Part shown: one piece after another, positions 55,294 through 64,000 of the stretch
Layout: each line of letters begins with the position of its first letter
How positions within the stretch are numbered: the first letter of the stretch is position 1
Assembly: GCF_028890305.1 (NCBI RefSeq)
Contig: NZ_JARBXM010000001.1
Coordinates: forward strand, 1,406,501-1,470,500
Source: Candidatus Methanosphaera massiliense
Lineage (GTDB): Archaea; Methanobacteriota; Methanobacteria; Methanobacteriales; Methanobacteriaceae
DNA length: 64,000 bases
Direction of reading: 5' to 3'
Position numbers and translations under genes: made by a program
Notes under the pieces: generated by a model
What the model saw: only the letters and a program-made list of their open reading frames with translations
Told to the model about the DNA's origin: nothing
Database searches by the model: none

Positions 55294-56406
55294 ATGAATT
55301 ATGGAGCAGACAGAGTAAAAAATATAAACCTATCACAAGTAAGAAAAATGTTCGAACAAGCAAGTCCAACAGCAATCAACCTAGCACTAGGAGAACCAGA
55401 CTTCAACACACCACCACACATCATAGAATCACTGAAAAATGCACTAGACCAAAACTACACACACTACTCACAAAACAAAGGAGAACCAGAACTAAGAGAA
55501 CAAATATCAAAGAAACTGAAAAAAGACAACAACATAAACACAACAAGCGATGATATAATAGTAACAGTAGGAGCAAGTGAAGCATTATACGCTGGAATAC
55601 AAGCACTAATAAATCCGGGTGATGACGTACTAATACCAGACCCAGGATTTCTATCATACAAGGAATGCGTAACCCTAGCAGGAGCAAACAGCATCCCAGT
55701 ACAAACAAGTGCAGAAAATGGATTCCAAACAACAATAGAAGACATAGAAAAAAGCCTAACCGATAATACAAAAGCAATAATAATAAACTCACCATGTAAC
55801 CCTACAGGAGCAGTAATGGAAAAAGAAGACATAAAACAAATAGCAGACCTAGCAACAGACAAGGATTTAATCATATTCTCCGATGAAATATATGAAAAAA
55901 TAATCTATGACAGAAAACATTACAGCTTCCAAGCATACACAGATAATGCTGTTACAATAAACGGATTCTCAAAATCATATGCAATGACCGGACTAAGAAT
56001 AGGATACTGCACAAGTAATCCAGATATCATTAATGAAATACTTAAAGTACACCAGTATGATGTAGCATGTATAGATACATCAGTACAGAAAGCAGCAATA
56101 ACAGCATTATCAGGACCACAGGACTGTGTTACAAGTATGACAAATGAGTTCAGAAAAAGAAGAGACCTTGTAGTTGAATCATTAAATGACATGGGATTAG
56201 ATTGTGTAATGCCTAATGGTGCATTCTATGTATTCTTCAGATGCGAAAATCCAGAGGAATTTGTTAAAAAGGCTGTTAAAGAAGACGTAGTATTAGTACC
56301 TGGTGCTGCATTTGGTGAGATGGGTAAGAATTATATCAGATTATCTTATGCTCAGAGTTATGAAAATCTAGAAGTAGCAATGAGTAGATTAGAAAAAATA
56401 GTATAA
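55294..56406 (+). CDS. PLP-dependent aminotransferase, class I (aspartate-type)
   Basis: 370 residues of fold type I. N-terminal AINLALGEPDFNTPPHI and NYTHYSQNKGEPELREQIS; SPCNPTGAVM; the PLP Lys in TINGFSKSYAMTGLRIGYC; and the substrate Arg region KNYIRLSYAQ. Probably uses Asp or an aromatic/branched amino acid. ATG 55294 has GGAG 10-13 nt upstream and gives MNYGADRVKNI; an ATG at 55279 overlaps that site. Likely co-transcribed with the radical SAM gene. Confidence 0.9.
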   Translation: MNYGADRVKNINLSQVRKMFEQASPTAINLALGEPDFNTPPHIIESLKNALDQNYTHYSQNKGEPELREQISKKLKKDNNINTTSDDIIVTVGASEALYAGIQALINPGDDVLIPDPGFLSYKECVTLAGANSIPVQTSAENGFQTTIEDIEKSLTDNTKAIIINSPCNPTGAVMEKEDIKQIADLATDKDLIIFSDEIYEKIIYDRKHYSFQAYTDNAVTINGFSKSYAMTGLRIGYCTSNPDIINEILKVHQYDVACIDTSVQKAAITALSGPQDCVTSMTNEFRKRRDLVVESLNDMGLDCVMPNGAFYVFFRCENPEEFVKKAVKEDVVLVPGAAFGEMGKNYIRLSYAQSYENLEVAMSRLEKIV

Positions 56407-56435
56407 ATATTTTCACTACTTCTATTAACTTTTTT

Positions 56436-56951
56436 TTATTCCCAATTTTTTAGTTTATCAGCTATTTTTCTTAGTTTTTCAATTATTTCCCTTGTCATTT
56501 GCTGGTTATCAGTGTATAATTCTATTTTTTTCTCGTAGATATTTATTAATGGCAGGCAGTCCTGATAGAACTCACTATCTTCATCCTGTGATTTATAAAA
56601 TTTTAGTGAACGCTTATTCTTATTAACTTCCCGTATGCAGTGGTTAATGTACTGAGTTAACTCATCTTCTTCATCATAGGCATCTTTTCTTATTTGAACA
56701 TAGTTCTGGTATACTTCATTAATGTTGCTTCTGAAATATTTTGGTAAATCTTCCTCGCTAACTGAGAAATCATGCATATTATCTATTATGAAATGTTCAA
56801 GGTCTTTATAGAATTTATCATAACCCTGTATAGCATTTTCCAGTTCTTTATGTTCTGTTTCTACTTTTTCTAGGCTTTTAGTTTCTGTTTTTATTTTTTG
56901 TTCAATTTCAGCTTTTGCTTTTGATGAAACTTGTTTATCTGCATTTTCCAT
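56436..56951 (-). CDS. Coiled-coil protein, unknown function
   Basis: 171 residues, Lys/Glu rich. Predicted coiled coils at 10-50 and 120-170 flank an acidic middle section (FSVSEEDLPKYFRSN, QIRKDAYDEEDELTQY). No signal peptide or membrane segment. Not recognised. Convergent with the aminotransferase gene; the ribosome-binding site is weak. Confidence 0.6.
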   Translation of the reverse strand: MENADKQVSSKAKAEIEQKIKTETKSLEKVETEHKELENAIQGYDKFYKDLEHFIIDNMHDFSVSEEDLPKYFRSNINEVYQNYVQIRKDAYDEEDELTQYINHCIREVNKNKRSLKFYKSQDEDSEFYQDCLPLINIYEKKIELYTDNQQMTREIIEKLRKIADKLKNWE

Positions 56952-57176
56952 AATATCTACTCGAGAAATTTTTTGATTATTTAACTAAGAATAATGAATA
57001 ATGTTAGTTATTTATTAGATATTATTTTATATATTTAAAAATTTTTTGAAAAGTAATTCTATAACGCTTATATTATCCATAATTTTAGTTAAATTATGCT
57101 TAATAAACCAAATGTTGATTAAATTATTTAGAATTGTTATTTGTATAGTTAATATCAGTAAAAATAGTTGGTTAAG

Positions 57177-57260
57177 CGCCGAGGCCGGGATTCGAACCCG
57201 GGTGGGCATCTGCCCAGTGGCTTAGCAGGCCACCGCCGTACCAGGCTGGGCCACCTCGAC
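57177..57260 (-). tRNA. tRNA-Ser (GCU anticodon)
   Basis: 84 nt on the minus strand. Acceptor GTCGAGG pairs with CCTCGGC; discriminator G; CCA not encoded. The anticodon stem GTGGC/GCCAC encloses the loop CTGCTAA, with anticodon GCT. A long class II variable arm (TGGGCAGATGCCCA) and T-arm CCGGGTTCGAATCCCGG confirm Ser. No intron. It reads AGC/AGU codons. Confidence 0.96.
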
Positions 57261-57277
57261 ATGTTAAAACAGTATTT

Positions 57278-57292
57278 AATAGTTTATATTTT
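57278..57292 (-). promoter_or_regulatory. TATA box for tRNA-Ser
   Basis: On the minus strand, an AAATATAAACT element is centred about 26 nt upstream of the 5' end of the tRNA at 57260, the canonical archaeal spacing. Confidence 0.55.
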
Positions 57293-57356
57293 ATTACATT
57301 TATAATTTACTATATTTTATATTTTTTAAGCGGCATGTAATTGGATGGACATACCT

Positions 57357-57643
57357 CATAAAAATAGGTTATCTATATCTGTAACTCCACCCCGCTGATC
57401 CATAAACATCAGTTGTCTAAAACAGAGCTGCTTCTTTCCAGACCTGACCCATTCAATTAATTAAGATAGTTAACTTTAACCCTACAGTTAAAATCCTACC
57501 ACCGCTAATCCTACGGGACGAGACTTCGACGTTACAAATATAGGCCTATTAGTATTTAATATGCCTCTCCAAAAACTTCGATTGCTCCATATAGAGGATT
57601 TGAGCTTACAAGAGACCACTAACCTCCCAACCTAGCCTATCAT
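57357..57643 (-). ncRNA. Signal recognition particle (7S) RNA
   Basis: About 287 nt. The 5' Alu domain contains CTAGGTTGGGAGG and TTGTAAGCTCAAATCC. Helix 1 joins ATAGG at the 5' end with CCTAT at the 3' end (57364-57368), the archaeal feature. Helix 5 pairs TATATTTGTAAC with GTTACAGATATA. The S domain carries GTCAGGTCTGGAAAGAAGC (around 57430-57448), the SRP54-binding helix 8. It lies upstream of tRNA-Ser on the same strand, an arrangement I recall from other Methanobacteriales. Ends are estimated to about 5 nt. Confidence 0.92.
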
Positions 57644-57662
57644 TTATTTATATTTGTTTAAG

Positions 57663-57670
57663 TTTATAAA
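57663..57670 (-). promoter_or_regulatory. TATA box for SRP RNA
   Basis: TTTATAAA preceded by a purine-rich AAAAAG (BRE-like) on the minus strand, centred about 25 nt upstream of the inferred RNA 5' end near 57641. Confidence 0.6.
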
Positions 57671-58018
57671 CTTTTTCATACAATTAGAATATATCTTCAT
57701 TTATTTTGATAACAATAAATTATAAAACTACTGATTATAATATATGACATGTACATGTATTATTAAGTAAATATTGTTTTAAATAATACAATTATAATGA
57801 TTAGATTAATGTTGAATTAAAATAAATCTATAATTATTTTCTATAATATCATGGATACTTTTTATCATTTACTGGCAAGAATAACTGACCCATAATATAC
57901 TGCTATTTTCCATAAAAACACTGACTATTTTGTGATATATACTATTTATGATAATATATTTTAATTAAAAAAGAGATAAATATTAAATGTTTAAATTGAT
58001 TGTTATAGATTTGAGCAT
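57671..58018. other. Intergenic region, no gene seen
   Basis: About 350 nt, AT-rich, between the SRP RNA promoter and the small anchored-protein gene. It includes the latter's promoter. No ORF or structured element stands out. Confidence 0.35.
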
Positions 58019-58519
58019 ATGAATAAAAAAGCTATAATTTGTTGTTTAATTGCATTATGCATATTAATTGTTGGTATTTTTTATATAGATAACCTATATA
58101 AACCACAATCCCAGCTTCCATCAATCAATTCAAACCTGGAATCTGGTAACACCAAATATAATGAAGCAGTTGGATATATAAACAATGAAAACTATGAAAA
58201 AGCAACTCAATCAATAGATGAATCACTGACAAATTACAATAAAGCAAAAAATGATACACAAATTGCATTAAACAAATCAATAAATCGGAATGATACCGTT
58301 CTAACACAATACTTTGACTACACACTAGACGAACTAGACATGAAAATTAATGCAGCTAATGAGATGAAAAATGGTTTAGCACTGATAAATCCAAATGATT
58401 ATTCATTATCCAAAGAACATTTTAACAAATCAAATGAAATAATGCAGAACACAACACAATATAATGATATACGTGAAGAGTTAGAGAATCAAAATCCTGA
58501 CAAATTCACTGAAAAATAA
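58019..58519 (+). CDS. Small membrane-anchored protein, unknown function
   Basis: 166 residues. Residues 5-24 are a hydrophobic anchor (AIICCLIALCILIVGIFYI); the exported remainder is helical, with short repeats resembling TPR (YNEAVGYINNENYEKATQSIDESLTNYNKAKND). Several N-x-S/T sequons. Not recognised. Weak ribosome-binding site (TTTGAG). It lies 55 nt before the DHH phosphoesterase gene on the same strand. Confidence 0.65.
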   Translation: MNKKAIICCLIALCILIVGIFYIDNLYKPQSQLPSINSNLESGNTKYNEAVGYINNENYEKATQSIDESLTNYNKAKNDTQIALNKSINRNDTVLTQYFDYTLDELDMKINAANEMKNGLALINPNDYSLSKEHFNKSNEIMQNTTQYNDIREELENQNPDKFTEK

Positions 58520-58574
58520 TCTAAGATTATTTATTATATTATATTTTTTTATTCAAAAATTAGGAGAACCATAT

Positions 58575-60482
58575 ATGAAGAAAAATCAAAACGCATCTAC
58601 TAATGATAAACCAATAGTATATGTGTTAAGTCCTTCATGTCAAATTGAAGACCTAGAAATAGGCAGTGACTATGAAGGAGTCATTACTAGAGTAGAAAAA
58701 TATGGGTTCTTTGTTAGTCTAAGTAAAAGTGTATATGGACTACTGAGAACACGTAATCCTAAAGAAAAAGTAGGAGATAAAATAGTAGTAAAAATTGCTG
58801 AAATCAAGCCTCATAAAGGTAAAATGGATGTTGATTTAGGCTACTCAAAAACAAAATATGGTAATGACTACGAAAAAATAACTGTTAAAAGAAATGTGAA
58901 AAGAACTAAGATTTCTGACTTATCAGAGGATAACCTTGGACGTAATATTGCAATTCAAGGTGAAATCATACAAATTCAGCAGACAAGTGGTCCTACAATA
59001 TTCACAGTTAGAGATGAAACAGATGTAACATGGGCAGCTGCTTTTAACGAACCTGGTGTAAGAATGTACCCGGAATTAGAAGTAGATGATGTTGTAGAAA
59101 TACTTGGAGAAATATCACTACATAGCGGTAAAATACAGATTGAATCTGAATCAATTGAAAAACTTGATGAAGATGATGAAAACAATCTTAGAGAATTAAT
59201 AGAGGAATCCATTAATCAAAAAGCCGAACCAAAAGATACTTCTGTAATGATTGAAGAAAGTGAAGTTCTACAGAAACTAAGACCAAAACTTGCAAAAGCA
59301 GCAAAAACTATTAGAAGAGCAATACTTGACGGCAGATCAATACTTGTACGTCACCATGCTGATGCTGATGGTATATGTGCTGGTGTAGCAGTAGAGCAGG
59401 CAGTATTACCACTTCTAAGAGAAGAAAGTAATGATGCTGATGCTGAATGGCACTTCTTTAAGAGATCCCCTAGTAAGGCACCTTTCTATGAATTAGAAGA
59501 TGTTGTAAAAGATTTATCTTATGCACTAGAAGACCAGGAACGTCATGGACAAAAATTACCATTACTTGTATTACTGGATAATGGTTCCACAGAGGAAGAT
59601 GTAGCAGCATTAAGTCATGCTAAAGTTTATGGTATTGAATCAATAGTTGTTGACCATCATTATCCTGGAGAAGTTGAAAATGGTCGTTCATTAATTGATA
59701 ACTATGTTGACATACATGTAAATCCTTACCTTGTTGGCGGAGATTCACAGTTAACAGCTGGTGCATTAGCAGTGGAATTAGCTGGTATGATAAATCCAGA
59801 TGTACGTAGTGAAATCAGACATTTCCCTGGTATTGCAGCTGTAGGTGACCATGCTGAATGTTCAGAAGTTGACAGATACCTTGAGATTGCAGCAGAGGAA
59901 GGATATTCTCGTGACGACCTCGACAAAGTAGCAACCTGTGTTGATTTTGAAGCATACTTCTTAAGATTCATGAATGGTAGAGGAGTAATGAACACCATAC
60001 TAGGATTAGAAGACAAAGAACGTCAGGAAGAACTATTAAATGTACTAATGAAAGAATCAGATAAAAGAATTGAAACACAACTTAAAGCAGCAATGCCAAA
60101 CGTTCAAACTGAATACTTTGATAATGGTATACAATTAAATAGATTAGACGTTGAAAAATATGCACATAAATTCACCTATCCAGCACCTGGAAAAACAACA
60201 GGTTATGTACATGATAAAATTGTACAGGAAAAAGGAGAAGATAAACCAATAATGACCCTAGCAAATGGACCAGACTTTGCAGTTATAAGAGCAACTGAAG
60301 TAATTAAAAACGACTTTGACTTCAACTTAAACAATGTAATCACAAAAATACAAGAAGAAATACCACAAGCTGGAGCAGATGGTGGAGGACACGAAGTTGC
60401 AGGATCCTTAAAATTTGTAGAAGGATTACAAGAAGAAGTTTTAAACTTATTCATTGAAGAGGTTAAAAATCTTAAACGATAA
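58575..60482 (+). CDS. DHH-family phosphoesterase with S1 and OB domains (archaeal RecJ-like)
   Basis: 635 residues: S1 RNA-binding domain (25-90: GSDYEGVITRVEKYGFFVSLSKSVYGLLR), OB-fold nucleic-acid domain (115-205: IAIQGEIIQIQQTSGPTIFTVRDETDVTWAAAF), DHH domain with ILVRHHADADGICAG and IVVDHHYPGEV metal ligands, and a C-terminal DHHA1 motif GADGGGHEVAGSLKF. Family members are single-strand-specific exonucleases or RNA phosphodiesterases. The S1 plus OB fusion suggests an RNA or primer substrate. AGGAG precedes the ATG. Confidence 0.88.
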   Translation: MKKNQNASTNDKPIVYVLSPSCQIEDLEIGSDYEGVITRVEKYGFFVSLSKSVYGLLRTRNPKEKVGDKIVVKIAEIKPHKGKMDVDLGYSKTKYGNDYEKITVKRNVKRTKISDLSEDNLGRNIAIQGEIIQIQQTSGPTIFTVRDETDVTWAAAFNEPGVRMYPELEVDDVVEILGEISLHSGKIQIESESIEKLDEDDENNLRELIEESINQKAEPKDTSVMIEESEVLQKLRPKLAKAAKTIRRAILDGRSILVRHHADADGICAGVAVEQAVLPLLREESNDADAEWHFFKRSPSKAPFYELEDVVKDLSYALEDQERHGQKLPLLVLLDNGSTEEDVAALSHAKVYGIESIVVDHHYPGEVENGRSLIDNYVDIHVNPYLVGGDSQLTAGALAVELAGMINPDVRSEIRHFPGIAAVGDHAECSEVDRYLEIAAEEGYSRDDLDKVATCVDFEAYFLRFMNGRGVMNTILGLEDKERQEELLNVLMKESDKRIETQLKAAMPNVQTEYFDNGIQLNRLDVEKYAHKFTYPAPGKTTGYVHDKIVQEKGEDKPIMTLANGPDFAVIRATEVIKNDFDFNLNNVITKIQEEIPQAGADGGGHEVAGSLKFVEGLQEEVLNLFIEEVKNLKR

Positions 60483-60540
60483 ATCAACCTCCTTAACTAA
60501 ATTTCTCTTTACATAAGAGAAGTTGATTAATTCTTTTTTT
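60482..60540 (+). terminator. Hairpin and T-tract after the DHH gene
   Basis: Nested stem: outer AATCAAC (60482-60488) with GTTGATT (60522-60528), inner TTCTCTT (60503-60509) with AAGAGAA (60515-60521), followed by TTCTTTTTTT. It begins at the stop codon. Strong candidate transcript end. Confidence 0.65.
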
Positions 60541-61060
60541 AATAAAACAATTTTTTTATAAATAGTATTATTATAAAATTTAGAATATAATTAAATTACT
60601 TGTTCTTTTTTATCTAAATTTGAATTAATTCATTACATCTTTTTATTTAAAATTAGTAATCCATAAATTATATGATTAATTAATGTAAAATAAAGATAAA
60701 TTCAATTAAAAATAGCTATATCTTTTTTTAATAAAAAAAGGTAATGTTAAGGAAGTATTCCCTAATTATCCTTAACAATAACATTTTTTTCAAATCATAA
60801 GAATATTAAAACCATAACTAATCCAATGAGATTATGAAAATATTAAATTCCCTGTAAATATGTAAGTAGCATATTTTTCAATATTTTCTATTTCGAGTAA
60901 TTAGTTACTATTCATAAATATAGCATCATACTATTTAAATATTCCTCTTTTATGTACTATTTTTTGTTGATTTAATCCTAAAATATGCACATTATTATAA
61001 TAATAGTTCTTATTATAGGAACTATTTATTTAAAAAAATATAAAAAAAGATTTCAATTAA
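60541..61060. other. Intergenic region between convergent genes, one isolated hairpin
   Basis: 520 nt without an ORF. A perfect 9-bp stem TGTTAAGGA (60745-60753)/TCCTTAACA (60769-60777) is flanked by runs of T on both strands, so it could end transcription in both directions or be part of a small RNA. Otherwise featureless AT-rich DNA. Confidence 0.4.
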
Positions 61061-61720
61061 TTAAATTTCATCCAGAGATTTATATAATTCACATAAATCA
61101 GTGAAAGGACATTCCATGTGCTGTGGATTAATAGGTTTACAAATATTCTGGCCAAACTGCACCATCAAATCATTAATAGGTAACCAATAATTCTTCGGTA
61201 CTATTTCTCTTAGGACTTCCTCTGTTTCCTCAGGTTCCTTGGTATGAACTAATCCTAATCTATTGGAAATTCTATGAACATGAACATCTACAGGTATAGC
61301 ATCTTCCTGAAAACCGAACACTAAAACACAGTTAGCTGTTTTACGTCCAACCCCTGGTAATTTAATTAATTCATCAATACTATCTGGTACAATACCATCA
61401 TATTCCTCTAATAATATATTAGATACTTCTTTTATTCGACCAGCCTTTACATTATAAAAACCAGCAGGCCTGACAAGTTTAGCAATTTCCTCAACAGGTG
61501 CCTCAGCAATATCCTCCATTGTAGGATATACTTCAAATAAGTTAGCAGTAGCCCGGTCAGTATTTTCATCACGTGTTCTCTGGGATAATATTGTTCTAAC
61601 TAGTACTTCATAGGGACTTTGATCCTCAAATGTTCTGCGGTCAAATATTTTCTCTAATTCATCCACAATATACTCTATTTGCTCAACAGTAAAATCTCCC
61701 TTCATATCCTCAGTTATCAT
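61061..61720 (-). CDS. nth: Endonuclease III (DNA glycosylase/AP lyase)
   Basis: 219 residues. Helix-hairpin-helix [13 protein letters not shown] with catalytic K127, and D145 in [11 protein letters not shown]. It removes oxidised pyrimidines and nicks abasic sites. The C-terminal iron-sulfur site normally reads C-x6-C-x2-C-x5-C; here it is C194-x6-H201-x2-C204-x5-C210, with His replacing the second Cys. ATG 61720 is chosen (AAGGTGG upstream), starting 11 nt after the aroA stop, so it is operonic with aroA. Confidence 0.92.
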   Translation of the reverse strand: MITEDMKGDFTVEQIEYIVDELEKIFDRRTFEDQSPYEVLVRTILSQRTRDENTDRATANLFEVYPTMEDIAEAPVEEIAKLVRPAGFYNVKAGRIKEVSNILLEEYDGIVPDSIDELIKLPGVGRKTANCVLVFGFQEDAIPVDVHVHRISNRLGLVHTKEPEETEEVLREIVPKNYWLPINDLMVQFGQNICKPINPQHMECPFTDLCELYKSLDEI

Positions 61721-61731
61721 AATAACCACCT

Positions 61732-63009
61732 TTATTCTGATATTTCATTCATAACATCCAGGAAGTTAGGAAATGACACATCATAACAAGCAGCATCCTT
61801 TATTGTTATATTACCAGTTTTTAATCCTAGAACATAGAATGCCATTACCATACGATGATCTAGGTGAGAGTTTACTACTCCTCCTGTCGGATTCCCCTTG
61901 ATAATAAGACCATCCTTCATTTCCTCAACTTCTATTCCTACATTAGATAATTCTATTGCACAGTTATGCACACGGTCTGTCTCCTTATATCTTGCATGTT
62001 CCACGCCAGTTATCACTGATGTTCCCTCAGCCTCTGCCATGAGTACTGCTACTGTTGGAAGTAGGTCCGGTGCATTTTCAAGGTTTATGTCAAATGCCTT
62101 TAACTGTCCATCACTTTCTATGTGAACCTCAGTATCGGATACCTTGACTGTTGCACCCATCTTCTCTATTATATCCAGTATTACCTTATCACCCTGCATT
62201 GAATCACTGTAGAGATTCTTAATTGTGATTGATGATGGTATCATAGCTGCTGCTGCTATCATGTATGATGCTGATGAGTAATCTCCTTCTATTATGTATT
62301 CTGTTGCCTCATATTTTTGTGGTTCTATGTAGTATGATGAATACTCAGGGACATTTGTTGTATCATATTCGAAGTCTATACCGAACTTACTAATTACGGA
62401 TAATGTCATGTTAACATACGGCTTAGATACAAATGTTCCACGCACATTTAGTGTTACAGGCTTCTTTGAATATGGAGCAGCCATTATTATTGATGATATA
62501 AACTGACTACTAACATCACCCTTGATATCTGTTTCTCCACCATCAAATCCACCCTTTACTATTATTGGTGGTGTTCCATTACTCTGTGAGGAGTAGATTG
62601 TTACTCCCAGATTCTTTAGTGCATCAATAAGATCTTGCATTGGACGTTTTCTTAGTGATTCATCACCAGTGAATATTGTATAATTTGCTCTTGGTGCAAT
62701 AGCTGCTACACTACTTAGTATCCTTACACTAGTACCTGAATTTTTTACATCAATAACATTATCAGGTGTTCTGATATATCCAGCAGTTCCCTGAACTATA
62801 CATTTATCAGGATACCTCTGAAATAATGCACCTAACTGTTCACATGCTTCAAGAGTTGCTAATGTATCCTCAGAATATAATGGGTCTTTTAATACTGACT
62901 GACCCTCAGCTAGTGCGGCTGCGATGAATGCTCGATGAGAATAACTTTTTGATGCTGGAGCCTTAATACTTCCTCCGATTCTACTTATCTTCTCAACTTG
63001 TAAATCCAT
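61732..63009 (-). CDS. aroA: 3-phosphoshikimate 1-carboxyvinyltransferase (EPSP synthase)
   Basis: 425 residues, two-domain beta-alpha prism. N-terminal [23 protein letters not shown] (PEP/shikimate-3-phosphate binding), [17 protein letters not shown] (the NxGTxxR motif), [30 protein letters not shown] and LDHRMVMAF. It makes EPSP in the shikimate pathway to aromatic amino acids. ATG 63009 preceded by GGAG is preferred over a frame to 63024. Confidence 0.94.
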   Translation of the reverse strand: MDLQVEKISRIGGSIKAPASKSYSHRAFIAAALAEGQSVLKDPLYSEDTLATLEACEQLGALFQRYPDKCIVQGTAGYIRTPDNVIDVKNSGTSVRILSSVAAIAPRANYTIFTGDESLRKRPMQDLIDALKNLGVTIYSSQSNGTPPIIVKGGFDGGETDIKGDVSSQFISSIIMAAPYSKKPVTLNVRGTFVSKPYVNMTLSVISKFGIDFEYDTTNVPEYSSYYIEPQKYEATEYIIEGDYSSASYMIAAAAMIPSSITIKNLYSDSMQGDKVILDIIEKMGATVKVSDTEVHIESDGQLKAFDINLENAPDLLPTVAVLMAEAEGTSVITGVEHARYKETDRVHNCAIELSNVGIEVEEMKDGLIIKGNPTGGVVNSHLDHRMVMAFYVLGLKTGNITIKDAACYDVSFPNFLDVMNEISE

Positions 63010-63081
63010 AAGTAATTTCTCCAAATAATATAGTTATAAAAAAATCATATATTTATAAAAAAAGTGGGTAATAAGAAGTAG

Positions 63082-64000
63082 TTATTGCTGTACTTCTAAG
63101 AGAATATCAAATTCCTCTGTACGTAGTATGTCAACAACTTCTCCTGTCTGACTAACTAGTTCTGATTCTGTTGTAACATGTTCCTTGGTAAATGCTACTT
63201 CACCAACAGTTACCTGTCCGTCTTTCTCTAGTTTTTCTGCAATTTCTTCTGGGTCATTACTTGCAATGTATGAAATTATATCCTTTGCATGTTGCTTGAA
63301 TTCCGGTCCTACTTTACTCATTATTGGCTCCATTGAAATTACTTTTTCACGTAAATCTGGTTTACCATTCTGTACTGTTATATTATCCACTTTGTTAGTA
63401 TTTTTAATATCCTCTATGGTGGTTTCTATTTTCTTTACATCTTCTGTATATATGTTTACAGTATTTAGTAACTGGTTTAATGGTATTCCATGTGATGATT
63501 TGTATCTTCTAAGTTCATCTATGATATCTATTGCATAGCTACCTATTAATTCTACATCATCATCAATATATTCTTCATGGAGTTCTGGCCATCCGCCGAT
63601 ATGTAATTCTTTTGATTCCTTACCAAGGTATTGAGACACATTATCTGAGAAGAATGGTGTTATTGGTGCCATTAATGCTAATGTTGTTTCTATTACAGTT
63701 TTAAGAGTATACTTTGCATCAGCTGTAGAATCTATGTCTTCATATAATCTGTATTTAACAGCCTCAATATACTCATCACAGAAATCATGCCATACAAAGT
63801 CATATATAGCTTGTTCTGCCTTTGCAAAGTTATATTCTTCAAATGCATCAGTCACTACCTTGTTTAATCTGTTTAACTTAGATAATATCCATTTATCAAT
63901 AATATTATCTCCACTAAGTTCTTCTGGTACATTCTCATCCAGGTGCATGTTAATAAATCTGAATGCATTCCAGAATTTACGTAGGAACTTATATGCATGT
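63082..64000 (-). CDS. valS: Valyl-tRNA synthetase, C-terminal part (partial)
   Basis: About 305 residues visible; the gene runs off the right edge. The first visible residues, KFLRKFWNAFRFI, are the class Ia connective helix found in ValRS, followed by the anticodon-binding helical domain (ILSKLNRLNKVVTDAFEEYNFAKAEQAIYDFVWHDFCDEYIEAVKYRLY; PITPFFSDNVSQYL) and a C-terminal segment. It charges tRNA-Val. It lies 72 nt before aroA on the same strand. Confidence 0.92.
   Translation of the reverse strand, partial: HAYKFLRKFWNAFRFINMHLDENVPEELSGDNIIDKWILSKLNRLNKVVTDAFEEYNFAKAEQAIYDFVWHDFCDEYIEAVKYRLYEDIDSTADAKYTLKTVIETTLALMAPITPFFSDNVSQYLGKESKELHIGGWPELHEEYIDDDVELIGSYAIDIIDELRRYKSSHGIPLNQLLNTVNIYTEDVKKIETTIEDIKNTNKVDNITVQNGKPDLREKVISMEPIMSKVGPEFKQHAKDIISYIASNDPEEIAEKLEKDGQVTVGEVAFTKEHVTTESELVSQTGEVVDILRTEEFDILLEVQQ

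Noticed and set aside
54262-55553. Several overlapping Thr/Asn/Arg-rich plus-strand frames within the radical SAM and aminotransferase genes
   Set aside because: Out-of-frame readings of A/C-rich codons; the real frames have full domain signatures and ribosome sites.
1-64000. CRISPR array, prophage or integrase/att site
   Set aside because: No regularly spaced direct repeats, cas genes, phage structural genes or integrase were found; the tRNA-Ser gene has no duplicated 3' segment nearby.

Overview
The window reads as one stretch of a mesophilic, very AT-rich member of the Methanobacteriales, most likely a Methanosphaera species. The evidence is archaeal: TATA boxes about 26 nt upstream of stable RNA genes, class III (QxxxE) signal peptides with their peptidase, pseudomurein-binding repeats in a giant surface protein, an F420H2 oxidase, 2-phosphoglycerate kinase, RqcH, DUF2070 and an archaeal SRP RNA. 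Surface proteins are extremely Asn/Thr rich. The species name is an inference; no rRNA is present.

Layout. 1-5.0 kb (minus strand): a metal P-type ATPase cut by the window edge, a small AbrB-like/coiled-coil pair, a DHA2-type MFS exporter, an anchored extracytoplasmic protein and the fumarase beta subunit. 5.2-12.2 kb: DUF2070 membrane protein, then an oxygen-defence group (rubrerythrin, superoxide reductase, F420H2 oxidase, rubredoxin) with a DtxR-type regulator and 2-phosphoglycerate kinase nearby. 12.3-21.1 kb: acyl-CoA synthetase, polysaccharide flippase, divergent cysK/cysE around a dyad-rich intergenic region, a class III pilin-like gene with its prepilin peptidase, and pyrG. 21.4-33.8 kb is the mobile/surface region: a complete IS630-type element with a -1 frameshift, and a roughly 2,590-residue adhesin/papain-type protease gene cut in two by a 1.2-kb IS5-like element with an 8-bp target duplication. 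A PadR-type regulator follows.

33.9-39.7 kb is an aspartate-family amino-acid cluster: apgM-like protein, NADAR-like protein, homoserine dehydrogenase, ACT protein, GatC and AsnB. 39.8-50.3 kb holds a 1,581-residue multidomain glycosyltransferase, a CDF transporter, RqcH, a UPF0173 hydrolase and an MJ1255-type glycosyltransferase. 50.4-56.9 kb: two overlapping mini class III genes, coaD, a MATE exporter with a MarR regulator, a radical SAM protein and an aminotransferase. 57.2-64 kb: tRNA-Ser(GCU), SRP RNA, a small anchored protein, an S1/OB/DHH phosphoesterase, endonuclease III, aroA and the C-terminal part of valS.

Most promising observations: the frame-perfect IS disruption of the adhesin gene; a GTATTACTA-type dyad shared by the ATPase and mini-pilin promoters; two different repeated dyads between cysK and cysE; a mini-pilin gene of only 57 codons; a Cys-to-His change in the iron-sulfur ligand set of endonuclease III; and possible coupling of a small membrane protein to the giant secreted protein. 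No CRISPR array, rRNA, prophage or integrase was seen.
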